Assembly (NCBI GenBank): GCA_035634055.1
Contig: DASQDR010000233.1
Coordinates: 1 to 29,914, forward strand
DNA length: 29,914 bases
Direction: 5' to 3'
Source: JAICTV01 sp035634055
Lineage (GTDB): Bacteria; Planctomycetota; Phycisphaerae; Tepidisphaerales; Tepidisphaeraceae
The position numbers and the translations under genes are program-made. Shown here one piece after another: positions 7,427 through 15,851 of this stretch; position 1 is the stretch's first letter; each line of letters starts with the position of its first letter. Below the pieces are notes generated by a model. That model saw only the letters and a program-made list of their open reading frames with translations, searched no databases and was not told the origin of the DNA.

Positions 7427-9127
7427 ATGGTTAGAGAGGCGTTCGGCGGCGGGACGTGGCTTCAGCGGGCGATCCTCGCCGCGCTGTTCGCGATCATCAA
7501 CGGCGTCGTGCTGTACAACGCCGCCGCTCATGACCCCCGCGTCGGCTACGACGCTGGCGGGCATTTGGCGTACGTGCGGACGCTTTCGACCGGCCGGCTG
7601 CCCACGCCGGACGACACCCACGAGTTCTTCTCCCCGCCGCTGCCGTACGCCGCCGGCGCCATCGCGCTGGCGCTGGCGCCGGAGCACGAGCGGCGGCGAT
7701 CACTTCCGCCCGCCACGGCCACCACCACCACCACCACCAAGGAGGCGACGACCGCCACCACGAGCAGCGCCTCAACGACGGTCGCCACGACGCGATCCGT
7801 CGCCCGCCCGGCCAAGGGCACCTGGGAAGTCTTCTTCCGCCCCGCCGCCTGGTCGAACTTCGCCTGCTCGGTGGTGCTGACGCTGTTCCTGCTCCGGCTC
7901 TGTCGGCTGATCGAGCCGGCGCCGGGCGATCCGCTGGTGCGCGTCTTCGTGCTGGTCTGCCTGGGGATGATCCCGGCGTACTACAAGACGTTCGCGATGA
8001 TCCGCGGCGAGCCGATGCTGGCGACGGTGAGCGTCGTGCTGGCGTGGTGCTGCGTGCGCACGTTCGCCCCTGCCGGGCGGCCGACGCTGTGGGGCGGGGT
8101 CGGCGTCGGGCTGTTGATGGCGGCGGCGGTGCTGTCGCGGCAGTGGGGATTCTTCCTGATCCCGCCGGTGGTGCTGATCGCGGCGAGGCGGGCATGGCGC
8201 GATCCCGCGGCGGCGCCGCGAGTGGCTGCGGTGCTGGGCGCAGCGGTGATCGTGTTGCTGCTGGCCGGCGGGTGGTTCTACCTGCACCTTCACCGCACGT
8301 ACGGCACCCTGCGCGCGTTCAACCGCCCGCCGTTCGCGGTGGAGCGCCGGCCGGTCGCGTTTTATCTCAAGCTACCGGTGAGCGCGCTGCTGGAGAACCC
8401 GGTGCGCGACAACCAGCGCGCCCGTCGGCTGCTGCCGATCCTGTACAGCGACTTGTGGGGCGACTACTGGATGCACTTCCTGGTGTACGGCAAGGACCGG
8501 GGCGGGCACGCGATGCAGGGCAACCTGCTATCGCGCGGCGGCGCGGTCCGGCTGGCGACGGATAACAACGTCATCCCCATGACCCGCTACCTCGGCCGGG
8601 TGAACGTCGCGTCGCTGCTGCCGACGTTCTTCCTTATCCTCGCGGGTGCGATCATGGGAACCGCGTCGCTGAAGCGGCTGCTCCGGCGCGACGCCGGGGA
8701 GACGCCGCTCGATCTTGCCCGCGACGGGCCGGCGGAAACCGGCCGCGCTCACGGCGGCGGCGGCGGCGGCGGCGCTGGCGACGGCGGCGACGCGGCGGCG
8801 CGAGCGCGGGTGGCGGCCCTTGCCTTCGCCAGCGCCGCCCTGTTTTGCACCCTCGCCGGCTTCCTTTGGTTCGTCGTGCAATACACTGACACCAGCGGCG
8901 ACACGATCAAGGCGAGCTACATCCTCCAGGCGTTCCCGTTCCTGGCGCTGCTGGCGGCGGCGTGGCTGCGGCGGCTGCTCGACCGCCGCCCGCGCGCGGC
9001 CGCCGTCGTAGTGGCGGTGCTGATGGCGGCGTGGGCGCACAACGCGCAGGCGATGCTCACGCGCTACCTCGTGCCCTCGCCGCTGGCCGTGCAAGGCCCC
9101 GCCGCCGCTGCTCTCGCGGCTCCCTGA
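7427..9127 (+). CDS. Polytopic GT-C membrane glycosyltransferase-like protein
   Basis: A 566-residue membrane protein with about ten or more hydrophobic segments. An N-terminal helix (14-33) is followed by an exported loop with GYDAGGHLAYVR (40-51), which resembles the acidic first-loop motif of lipid-phosphosugar-dependent GT-C enzymes, and FFSPPLPY (67-74), resembling the PPL-type motif after it. Two low-complexity insertions stand out: a Thr-rich run at 97-122 and a Gly-rich run of about 15 residues late in the protein. It probably transfers a sugar from a polyprenyl-phosphate donor on the outer face of the membrane; donor and acceptor cannot be read from the sequence. The ATG at 7427 follows a purine-rich GGGGGTCAGGCGG. 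It could also be an uncharacterised membrane protein of the same fold. Confidence 0.8.
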   Translation: MVREAFGGGTWLQRAILAALFAIINGVVLYNAAAHDPRVGYDAGGHLAYVRTLSTGRLPTPDDTHEFFSPPLPYAAGAIALALAPEHERRRSLPPATATTTTTTKEATTATTSSASTTVATTRSVARPAKGTWEVFFRPAAWSNFACSVVLTLFLLRLCRLIEPAPGDPLVRVFVLVCLGMIPAYYKTFAMIRGEPMLATVSVVLAWCCVRTFAPAGRPTLWGGVGVGLLMAAAVLSRQWGFFLIPPVVLIAARRAWRDPAAAPRVAAVLGAAVIVLLLAGGWFYLHLHRTYGTLRAFNRPPFAVERRPVAFYLKLPVSALLENPVRDNQRARRLLPILYSDLWGDYWMHFLVYGKDRGGHAMQGNLLSRGGAVRLATDNNVIPMTRYLGRVNVASLLPTFFLILAGAIMGTASLKRLLRRDAGETPLDLARDGPAETGRAHGGGGGGGAGDGGDAAARARVAALAFASAALFCTLAGFLWFVVQYTDTSGDTIKASYILQAFPFLALLAAAWLRRLLDRRPRAAAVVVAVLMAAWAHNAQAMLTRYLVPSPLAVQGPAAAALAAP

Positions 9128-9156
9128 ACCCCTTGGTCGCGCGCCGAGGGCGCGTG

Positions 9157-9185
9157 TGGAAAAGTCCGGCCTTCCCCTTTACAAA
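9157..9185 (+). promoter_or_regulatory. Candidate promoter of sucB
   Basis: TGGAAA (9157-9162) and TACAAA (9180-9185) are 17 bases apart in the 103-base gap before sucB, and each matches consensus in about four positions. A separate promoter is expected because sucB is far from sucA, but the hexamers are weak. Confidence 0.25.
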
Positions 9186-9230
9186 TGAGGGTCTGTACCT
9201 TGCCGGCAGCCCAGCAGAAGGAAGTCGCTT

Positions 9231-10604
9231 ATGCCCACCAACGTAGACGTCCCCGCCCTCGGCGAATCGGTCCGCGAAGCGGTCCTGATCAAGTGGCACA
9301 AGAACGACGGTGACGCCGTCGCCGCCGCCGACCCGATTGCCGAGCTGGAGACCGACAAGGCGAACGTGGACGTGCCGGCGCCGTCGGCGGGCGTATTCAA
9401 GCGCGGCGTGAAGGAAGGGGAAACCGTCGCCGTCGGCGCGACCATCGGGCAGATCTACGCCAAGGGTGAGGCGGGCGCGCCGAGCAACGGCGCGGGCGCG
9501 GGAGGGGCAGCGACGGCAAAGGCGGCTGCGCCCGCCGCGCCTGCCGCGACGAAACCGCAAGCGTCGACCGCGCCGGCCGCGGGTGGCGGCGGCGGCAGTG
9601 GCAGCAGTGGCGGCGTGAAGCCGGAAGATTTCCGCCCCTCCGTGCGGCGGATCGTGGAGGAGAAGCAGATCAACCCGAACCACCTCCAGGGGACCGGCCC
9701 CGGCGGGATGGTGACCAAGGAGGACGCGCTGCGCGCCGCCGGAACCGCGGGGGTCAACGCGGCCGACCAGGCGCAGCGCGAGGCGACCGCCGCCGAGGCG
9801 CCGTCGCCCGCGGGCAAGGCCTCCCCCGCCGCCGCCGCCCCCACCGCCCCGCCGCCGCCCTCGGGCATTTCCAAGGCGATGGGCGAGATCGGCGACTTCG
9901 GCCCCGACGGCACCAAGCGCGTGCCGATGAGCAAGATCCGCAAGAAGATCGCCGAGCGGCTCGTCGAGGCGCAGCAGACCGCCGCCATCCTCACCACCTT
10001 CAACGAGGTGGACATGACCGCCATCATGGACATGCGCGCCAAGTTCAAGGAGCGCTTCGAGAAGACCTACGGCGTCGGGCTGGGGTTCATGAGCTTCTTC
10101 GCCCGCGCGGTGGTGCTGGCGCTGCGCGAGTTCCCGCGCGTCAACGCGCAGATCGACGGCGACAACATCCTCTACCACAACTATGTCCACCTCGGCATCG
10201 CCGTCAGCACCGAGCGTGGGTTGGCCGTGCCGGTCCTCCGCCACGTCGAGCAGATGGGGTTCGCGCGAATCGAATCGGAGATCAAGCGCCTCGCCCTGGC
10301 GACGCGCGAGGGGAAGCTGGGGTTGCAGGAGCTGTCCGGGGGCACGTTCACCATCACCAACGGCGGCGTCTTCGGCTCGCTGCTCTCCACGCCGATCATC
10401 AACCCGCCGCAGAGCGGCATCCTGGGCATGCACGCGATCCAGAAGCGGCCGGTGGCCGTGGGCGACAAGGTGGAAGTCCACCCGATGATGTACATCGCGC
10501 TCAGCTACGACCACCGCCTCGTGGACGGGCGCGAGTCGGTCAGCTTCCTCGTCCGCCTCAAGGAGTTCCTGGAGGATCCCGCGCGGTTGATGCTGGAGAT
10601 CTAG
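9231..10604 (+). CDS. sucB: 2-oxoglutarate dehydrogenase E2 (dihydrolipoyl succinyltransferase)
   Basis: Core E2 enzyme; it carries the succinyl group on lipoyl-lysine and passes it to CoA. In 457 residues: one lipoyl domain (2-77) with the lipoylation motif ETDKANVDV (Lys43), an Ala/Pro/Gly-rich swinging linker (80-130), a peripheral-subunit-binding domain (133-170: PSVRRIVEEKQI, GTGPGGMVTKED), a second Ala/Pro linker (180-215) and the catalytic acyltransferase domain (228-457) with SYDHRLVDG, catalytic His428 and Asp432. The start VPALGESVREAV and TFNEVDMTAIM fit succinyl- rather than acetyl-transferases. The ATG at 9231 has AAGGAAG about 7 bases upstream. sucA lies at 1101-3947 on the same strand; no lpd gene is seen. 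Confidence 0.97.
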   Translation: MPTNVDVPALGESVREAVLIKWHKNDGDAVAAADPIAELETDKANVDVPAPSAGVFKRGVKEGETVAVGATIGQIYAKGEAGAPSNGAGAGGAATAKAAAPAAPAATKPQASTAPAAGGGGGSGSSGGVKPEDFRPSVRRIVEEKQINPNHLQGTGPGGMVTKEDALRAAGTAGVNAADQAQREATAAEAPSPAGKASPAAAAPTAPPPPSGISKAMGEIGDFGPDGTKRVPMSKIRKKIAERLVEAQQTAAILTTFNEVDMTAIMDMRAKFKERFEKTYGVGLGFMSFFARAVVLALREFPRVNAQIDGDNILYHNYVHLGIAVSTERGLAVPVLRHVEQMGFARIESEIKRLALATREGKLGLQELSGGTFTITNGGVFGSLLSTPIINPPQSGILGMHAIQKRPVAVGDKVEVHPMMYIALSYDHRLVDGRESVSFLVRLKEFLEDPARLMLEI

Positions 10605-10607
10605 GGA

Positions 10608-10753
10608 GAGGCACGAAGGGACGAAGGCACTGAGGCACGAAGGGAGTGGTGAGGGAGAAAGGCAGAGTATGAAAAGATCTGCGCTCCCCTCAGTCCCTGC
10701 CTTCTCACCACTTCGTGCCTCAGTGCCTTCGTGCCTTCGTGCCTTCGTGCCTC
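10608..10753. repeat. Long inverted repeat with GCACGAAGG arms
   Basis: Immediately after the sucB stop, a perfect 22-bp arm (10621-10642) is the reverse complement of 10711-10732. The pairing continues inward, after a 4-base bulge, with TGGTGAG (10647-10653) and CTCACCA (10704-10710), and outward imperfectly to 10608 and 10753. The arms are built from iterated GGCACGAAGG units. A transcript would form a very stable hairpin, so it could end or stabilise the sucB mRNA. It could also be a member of a dispersed intergenic repeat family. Confidence 0.9.
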
Positions 10754-10770
10754 CAACATTGAATCCCTCC

Positions 10771-10799
10771 TTGCCCCGCCGCCGCGCCGCCGCGATAAC
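10771..10799 (+). promoter_or_regulatory. Candidate promoter of the GT1 gene, possibly leaderless
   Basis: TTGCCC (10771-10776) and GATAAC (10794-10799) are 17 bases apart. Only eight bases separate the -10 from the GTG start at 10808, and no Shine-Dalgarno is visible, so transcription could begin at or within about two bases of the start codon. Confidence 0.35.
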
Positions 10800-10807
10800 C
10801 GCCCTCC

Positions 10808-12100
10808 GTGAACATCCTGCTCTTTGCCCTCGGCTCGCATGGCGACGTTCACCCGTTCGTCGGGATCGGCATTCGCCTGCGCGAGCGGGGGCATCGCGTC
10901 TTCGTCGCCGCCAACCCGTATTTTCGTCCGGTCATCGAGCACGCGGGGCTAAGCCTGATCCCGATTGGGACCGGCGAGGAATACCGCCGGCTCGCGCTGA
11001 GCCGCGACCTGTGGCACCCCACGCGGTCGGCGCGGAAGGTCTTCGGCGGGACGGCGATGTACCTGCGGCCGATGTACGACGTGGCCGTCGAGTTCTGCCG
11101 GAGCCACGCCGACGGCGTGATCGCGGCGTCATCGCTGGCGCTGGGGGCGCGCGTGGCGCAGGAGAAGTTCGACCTGCCGCTGGCCAGCGTTCACCTCTCG
11201 CCGGCGTTGTTCCAGTCCGCGCACGCGCCGCCGCACCTGCCGGTGCTGCGGGCGTTGCCGGCGTGGTCGCCGGTGGCGGTCAGGCGGCTGGTGCTGGGCG
11301 GGATGAACGCCGGGATCGACGCGCTGATCGGCCCACCGCTCAACGCGTTCCGCGCTGAGCTTGGGCTGCCGCCGGTGCGGGGCATCCTGGCGAACTGGTG
11401 GCACTCGCCAAGGATGGTGATCGGGCTGTTCCCCGATTGGTTTGCCAGGCCGCAGGCGGACTGGCCGGCGCAGGCGAGGCTCACCGGGTTCCCGCTGTTC
11501 GACGAGCCGGACCACTGTCCGATCTCGCCGGAGCTTGACGCGTTCCTGGGCGATGGCGAGCCGCCGGTCGCCTTCACACCCGGATCGGCAATGTGGACGG
11601 GTCACCGATTCTTTTCTGCCAGCGTCGAAGCGTGCGCGCACCTGAAGCGGCGCGGGCTCCTGCTCACCCGGCACGCCGAGCACCTGCCTTCGAGGCTGCC
11701 GGCGGGCGTGATCCACATGCCGTACGCGCCGTTCAGCCAACTGCTGCCGCGGTGCGCGGCGCTGGTCCACCACGGCGGGATCGGCTCCAGCGCGCAGGCG
11801 CTGGCGGCCGGCGTGCCGCAGCTCGTGACGCCCTTCACGCACGACCAGCCCGACAACGCGGAGCGGCTGAAACGGCTTGGCGTGGCGGCGGTGCTGCCGC
11901 CGGAGGAGTACGCGGCCGATCGCGTCTCCCGCGTGCTGCGCGACCTGATCGCCTCGCCGCGCGTGGCGCGGGCGGGTCGGGAGGTGGCGTCCCGGCTTAG
12001 TGGCGTGGATGCGATCGGATCGACGTGCGAGTTGATCGAGTCGCTGGCTCGCGCGACCGATCACGCGCGGGAAGCGGAGCCCGTCGCCCCACGTTGCTAG
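10808..12100 (+). CDS. GT1-family (UDP-glycosyltransferase-like) glycosyltransferase
   Basis: A soluble GT-B glycosyltransferase of 430 residues. The N-terminal domain begins with ILLFALGSHGDVHPFVGIG (3-21), the acceptor-side motif of macrolide/sterol-type transferases. The C-terminal donor domain carries FTPGSAMW (256-263), HHGGIGSSAQALAAGVPQL (321-339) and THDQPDNAERL (344-354), the nucleotide-sugar signature of family GT1. Relatives glycosylate lipids, sterols or small molecules with UDP-glucose or dTDP-rhamnose; the substrate here is unknown. The start is a GTG at 10808 with no Shine-Dalgarno. Its stop shares the four bases CTAG with the convergent amidase stop. Confidence 0.92.
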   Translation: MNILLFALGSHGDVHPFVGIGIRLRERGHRVFVAANPYFRPVIEHAGLSLIPIGTGEEYRRLALSRDLWHPTRSARKVFGGTAMYLRPMYDVAVEFCRSHADGVIAASSLALGARVAQEKFDLPLASVHLSPALFQSAHAPPHLPVLRALPAWSPVAVRRLVLGGMNAGIDALIGPPLNAFRAELGLPPVRGILANWWHSPRMVIGLFPDWFARPQADWPAQARLTGFPLFDEPDHCPISPELDAFLGDGEPPVAFTPGSAMWTGHRFFSASVEACAHLKRRGLLLTRHAEHLPSRLPAGVIHMPYAPFSQLLPRCAALVHHGGIGSSAQALAAGVPQLVTPFTHDQPDNAERLKRLGVAAVLPPEEYAADRVSRVLRDLIASPRVARAGREVASRLSGVDAIGSTCELIESLARATDHAREAEPVAPRC

Positions 12101-13854
12101 ATCGCCGGCCACGTGCGGGACCATTGGGTTGACTGCTCGTACGCGAGCCCGAGCCTCAGCGCCGCGTCCTCGCGGTAGGGTTGGGCGAGCAGCTCGATCA
12201 TGAGCGGCTGGCCCTCCACCATTCCGCAGCGCGTGACCAGCGTCGGGTGGCCCGTCAGGTTGGTGTAGGCGATCGTCGGGCCGGCGTACGGGATGGTGAC
12301 GTAGAGGTCCACGCCCTGCATCGCCTCGTGCATTGCCCGCATCAGCCGGCTGCGCAGTTGCTGGGCGCGCAGGTAATCGGCGGCGGGGATGAACATCCCC
12401 TTGCGGAACGTGTCGGGCCACGCCCCCGGTCCCTGTTGGACCAGCTCGCGCACCTGCCCCGACGTCACCATCTCGCTGAAGCTGGCGGCGCAGTCAGCGG
12501 CGATGGTCAGGCTGGCCAGGCCGGTGTAATTCTCCGTCGGCGGAAGCTGGATCGGCCTGAGCTCCCCGCCCGCCAGCCCGCGCAGCGCCGACAGCGCCTG
12601 CTCGTACGCCCCCTTTCGCTGGGCGCTCTTCGACTTGGCGATCTGCTCGAACGCGGCGACGTCGAAGCCAACCTTTAGCTCGCCCAATTCGGAGCGTCCG
12701 TTGAAGCGAAACGGCACGTCGCGCGCGGCGGTCGGGTCGCGCTCGTCGGCGCCGTGGATGGCGAACAGCACCATGGCGCAGTCCTCCACGCCGCGGCACA
12801 TCGGGCCGATCTTGTCCATCGTGCGCGCCAGCGGCATCGCGCCGTAGCGCGAGACCCGGCCGTACGTCGGGCGCAGGCCGGTCACGCCGTTGGTCATGCA
12901 CGGGCTGATGATCGACCCCATGGTTTCCGAACCGATGGCGAAGCCGACGCACCCTGCGGCGACGGCGGCGGCGGGGCCGGCGCTGGAACCGCCCGAGCCG
13001 CGCGTCGGGTCCCACGGCGACTTGGTCTGACCGCCGAACCAGACGTCCCCCATCGCCAGCTCCCCCAGCGACAGCTTGGCGCACAGCACCGCGCCCGCCT
13101 GCTCGAGCTTTTCGATCACCGTCGCGTCGTAATCGAACGCCTGGTGCTCGAACGGCTTGACGCCCCACGTGGTGGCGATGCCCTTGGTCGCCAGCAGGTC
13201 CTTCGCGCCGTACGGGATGCCGTGCAAGGGGCCGCGGTACCTGCCGGATCTCAGCTCCTGGTCTGCGCGCTGCGCCTGACGGATAGCCAGGTCCGGCGTG
13301 AGCGTGATCACCGCGTTGAGCCGCCGGCCGACGTGGTCGAGCCGGTCGAGGTACATCCTGGTCAGTTCCGTCGACGTGAGCTTGCCCGCATGGATCAGCC
13401 GCGACAGCTCGCCGACGGTGGCGAAGGCGAGGGTGCGCACGTCGCCGTTGTAATCCGGCACTTGGACATCGGGAGGCGCGTAGCGGCTGTCGCCGGTCGG
13501 GTAGCGCACGCTTGGCACGCGCGGGTTGAACTGGACGGCCGGCTCGAGCCGCGGGTCGATGATCCGCTGGCGGAGCTTCTTCAGGTAATCGCGCCGATCA
13601 GCGAGCCCGTCGGCCATCATCGCCCGCTCGGGCGGGGTGAAGTCGTGGCCGAGCGAGCGGACGAGCGCGGCAACGTCGTCCGCCGGCAGCGGCTTCGGTT
13701 TCGTGGTGGCGGGCGCGGTGGTCGTGGCCGTTGTCGTTACCGCGGTTGTCGCGACCGGTGGCGGTGAATCGGCTGTGGCGGGCGCGGCCGTCGCGACGGC
13801 GGCTGCGCCGGCGGCGGCGGAGCGAAGGAAACTGCGACGGCTCTGCTTCGGCAC
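12097..13854 (-). CDS. Tat-exported amidase-signature family protein
   Basis: An amidase of the Ser-cisSer-Lys class, 585 residues, probably periplasmic. The N-terminus has a twin-arginine signal (SRRSFLRS at 5-12, then an Ala-rich hydrophobic stretch to about 28), followed by a Thr/Pro-rich linker (34-57). The catalytic domain (about 145-580) has HGIPYGAKD (211-219, Lys218), GSGGSSAG (287-293, cis-Ser290) and GSETMGSI (308-315, nucleophile Ser314); the spacing matches fatty-acid amide hydrolase. The GTG at 13854 was chosen because it starts just before the Tat motif; the frame stays open upstream to 14703, but that lies antisense to the divergent GT39 gene and has no match. Gln/Glu-tRNA amidotransferase GatA is the main relative to exclude: export and the lack of gatB/gatC nearby argue against it. 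The substrate is unknown. Confidence 0.92.
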   Translation of the reverse strand: MPKQSRRSFLRSAAAGAAAVATAAPATADSPPPVATTAVTTTATTTAPATTKPKPLPADDVAALVRSLGHDFTPPERAMMADGLADRRDYLKKLRQRIIDPRLEPAVQFNPRVPSVRYPTGDSRYAPPDVQVPDYNGDVRTLAFATVGELSRLIHAGKLTSTELTRMYLDRLDHVGRRLNAVITLTPDLAIRQAQRADQELRSGRYRGPLHGIPYGAKDLLATKGIATTWGVKPFEHQAFDYDATVIEKLEQAGAVLCAKLSLGELAMGDVWFGGQTKSPWDPTRGSGGSSAGPAAAVAAGCVGFAIGSETMGSIISPCMTNGVTGLRPTYGRVSRYGAMPLARTMDKIGPMCRGVEDCAMVLFAIHGADERDPTAARDVPFRFNGRSELGELKVGFDVAAFEQIAKSKSAQRKGAYEQALSALRGLAGGELRPIQLPPTENYTGLASLTIAADCAASFSEMVTSGQVRELVQQGPGAWPDTFRKGMFIPAADYLRAQQLRSRLMRAMHEAMQGVDLYVTIPYAGPTIAYTNLTGHPTLVTRCGMVEGQPLMIELLAQPYREDAALRLGLAYEQSTQWSRTWPAI

Positions 13855-13941
13855 GGTACTGCTGCTGCCTTTCTCCCGCGGCCCTTGCGCGCCCGCCGCG
13901 CGCCCTGCGCGTGCGCGGGCACTTCTGATACCTTCGGCGAC

Positions 13942-15750
13942 GTGGCCGAGAATCCTACTGCCGACGCCCGCGATGTCGACGCGCCGCCCACGCCCGCCGC
14001 GACGGCGCCCGGCGCCGGCGGGCGCGATGACGCCGTCTGGCGCGACTGGCTGGCCGCCGCTACAAAGCCTGGGTTGGGGGCGCTGGTGGCGCTCACGATC
14101 GTCGGCGCCGTGCTGCGTTTCATCCGCCTCGATCAGCCGCCGCTGCTGTTCGACGAGGCCGCGACGTACACGCGCGTCACCGGCTCGTTCCGCGAGCTGC
14201 TGGACATCCTCCGCCACGACGGGTTCGCGCCGCTGCACTACGAGCTGTACTGGCTGATGGCGCGCTTCGTCCGCCTCACACCGTTCATGATGCGGCTCGT
14301 CCCGGCGCTGGCGGGGGTGGCGATGATCCCGGCGGTCTACTTCCTGGCGCGGCAGGTGACCAGCCGACGGGTGGCGACGGTGGCGGCGGCGATCGCCGCC
14401 TTCTCGGCGTTCCTGCTCGTTTACTCGCGCGACGCCAAGATGTACATGCACTTGTGGCTCTTCGCGACGCTGTTCGTCGCTGCGCTGCTCTGGTGGCTGC
14501 GCGAGCGGGGCCGGCGGCGGCGCCGGGTCGCGTGGCTGGCGTGGGTGGCGTGCGCTTGCGCGATGAACGGCCTGCACGCGCTGGGGCTGTGCGTCGTCGC
14601 CGTCGCGGTGCTGATCGTGCTGACGCACCCGCGGGCGGGCGGACGAACGGTGCTGCTCGCGCTGGCGGGCCTGGTCATCTCCACCGCGGGATTGGCGGGG
14701 CATTACGCGCTGTTCAACGAGTTTGGGCAGAAGGTGCAGGCCGACGGGTGGCGGGCGAGCGGGCTCGATTGGGTCGGGCAGCGCAACCGGCAGTTCTCCA
14801 AGCCAATGCTGATGTGGGACACGGCCGCGACGTGGCTGCTGGCGTACCGCTCCCCGCGCCCGCCGGTGACGCCGCCGACGCGCGTGGTCGTGCCGGTCGC
14901 CATCGTGTCATCCGTCTTAGGCGTGCTGCTCGTCGCCGGCGCAATGCCGTGGCCGCGGAAGTGGCGGGACGATGACCCGGACGAAGCGCCGCCCGAGGCG
15001 CGGGGCTGGCGCGGGCCGGTTTGGATCGCCGCCTGGCTCGCGCTCCCGTGCGCGGGATTCCTGCTGATCGACGTGATCAAGGGACGGGACGTGTGGACCG
15101 CCCGCTACCTTGGCATCGTCTGGCCGGCGCTGGCGGTCGGCGTCGCCTGGCTTTTCCAGCGGCTGCCGGCGCCGTGGCTGCGAGCGGCGGCGATCGCGTT
15201 GCTCATCGGCGCGAACCTCGTTCAATACGGGCTGAGACTGGCGGTGGAAAGCGGAGCGCCGGTCGATCGGATTGCGCGTGATGTGGCGGCGGCGAAGCGA
15301 TCCAACGGATCCGCGCGGACCGTCGTCGCCGTGCGCGATGACCCCGACGCCACGAGCCTGGGCGGCAACGGCGGGATCTTCGATTTCCCCGGCCGATATT
15401 ACCTGGCGATCGAGCAGCGCCTGCACCTTCGCCCGCGCGAGTTGCGCAGCGATCCGTTCGCCAGGCACTTCGACGTGTCGACGGACGCGCGCGACGTCCC
15501 GCCGGCGGTCGAGCGGCTGATCGTCTGGACCGACGGCCCCGATGTGAAAGTGGAGGCCGACCCGGTGATCAAGCAACTCGGCCCCGGCTGGACGCGCCAG
15601 GCGTCACGTGAGCATGCCGTGCGCGATTTTTGGAACTGGCGGCGAATGTTCCGCTGCCGCCGGAGCGTTTACCTGCGCGCCGCAGGATCGGACGCCGCGG
15701 GCGCCGCCGCGCCGGCGCCCGCACCGCCACGAACTCGCACGAAGCGTTAG
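13942..15750 (+). CDS. GT39/ArnT-like membrane glycosyltransferase
   Basis: A GT-C transferase of 602 residues from a GTG at 13942 (the frame is open from a TTG at 13885). After a disordered Ala/Pro N-terminus and a helix at about 44-60 comes RLDQPPLLFDEAATY (62-76), whose Asp-Glu pair (71-72) is the catalytic first-loop motif of the PMT/ArnT family. GFAPLHYELYW (94-104) corresponds to the PPLxY loop. About ten further helices extend to residue 440, and a soluble C-terminal domain follows (about 450-602). These enzymes use polyprenyl-phosphate sugars on the outer membrane face; the acceptor may be protein, lipid or polysaccharide. It is divergent from the amidase with 87 bases between them. 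A TGATACC box lies about nine bases before the GTG. Confidence 0.87.
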   Translation: MAENPTADARDVDAPPTPAATAPGAGGRDDAVWRDWLAAATKPGLGALVALTIVGAVLRFIRLDQPPLLFDEAATYTRVTGSFRELLDILRHDGFAPLHYELYWLMARFVRLTPFMMRLVPALAGVAMIPAVYFLARQVTSRRVATVAAAIAAFSAFLLVYSRDAKMYMHLWLFATLFVAALLWWLRERGRRRRRVAWLAWVACACAMNGLHALGLCVVAVAVLIVLTHPRAGGRTVLLALAGLVISTAGLAGHYALFNEFGQKVQADGWRASGLDWVGQRNRQFSKPMLMWDTAATWLLAYRSPRPPVTPPTRVVVPVAIVSSVLGVLLVAGAMPWPRKWRDDDPDEAPPEARGWRGPVWIAAWLALPCAGFLLIDVIKGRDVWTARYLGIVWPALAVGVAWLFQRLPAPWLRAAAIALLIGANLVQYGLRLAVESGAPVDRIARDVAAAKRSNGSARTVVAVRDDPDATSLGGNGGIFDFPGRYYLAIEQRLHLRPRELRSDPFARHFDVSTDARDVPPAVERLIVWTDGPDVKVEADPVIKQLGPGWTRQASREHAVRDFWNWRRMFRCRRSVYLRAAGSDAAGAAAPAPAPPRTRTKR

Positions 15751-15752
15751 GG

Positions 15753-15764
15753 GCGAACGTTCGC
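15753..15764. repeat. 12-bp perfect palindrome between convergent genes
   Basis: GCGAACGTTCGC is a perfect palindrome two bases past the GT39-like gene's stop, in the 101-base gap before the convergent methyltransferase stop. It could be part of a weak bidirectional terminator or a protein-binding site; there is no T-tract. Confidence 0.4.
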
Positions 15765-15851
15765 GTTCGGGCGGTCGGCGAGGAGAAGAGGGTGCGTGAA
15801 CCCCCAAGGCGAGCGTGGGCCTGGCGTGCCGAAGTTCATCCCGTGGAACGA

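Noticed and set aside
7221..7427. A 68-codon frame ending in TAATG over the glycosyltransferase start
   Set aside because: It begins inside the 30-bp tandem repeat (giving a TAAGAAAGYV peptide repeat), has no Shine-Dalgarno and resembles no family. The TAATG overlap alone is not enough.
13855..14703. Upstream extension of the amidase frame (283 extra codons)
   Set aside because: It lies antisense to the GT39-like gene, has a Gln/Arg/His-rich composition, and would bury the Tat signal in the middle of the protein.
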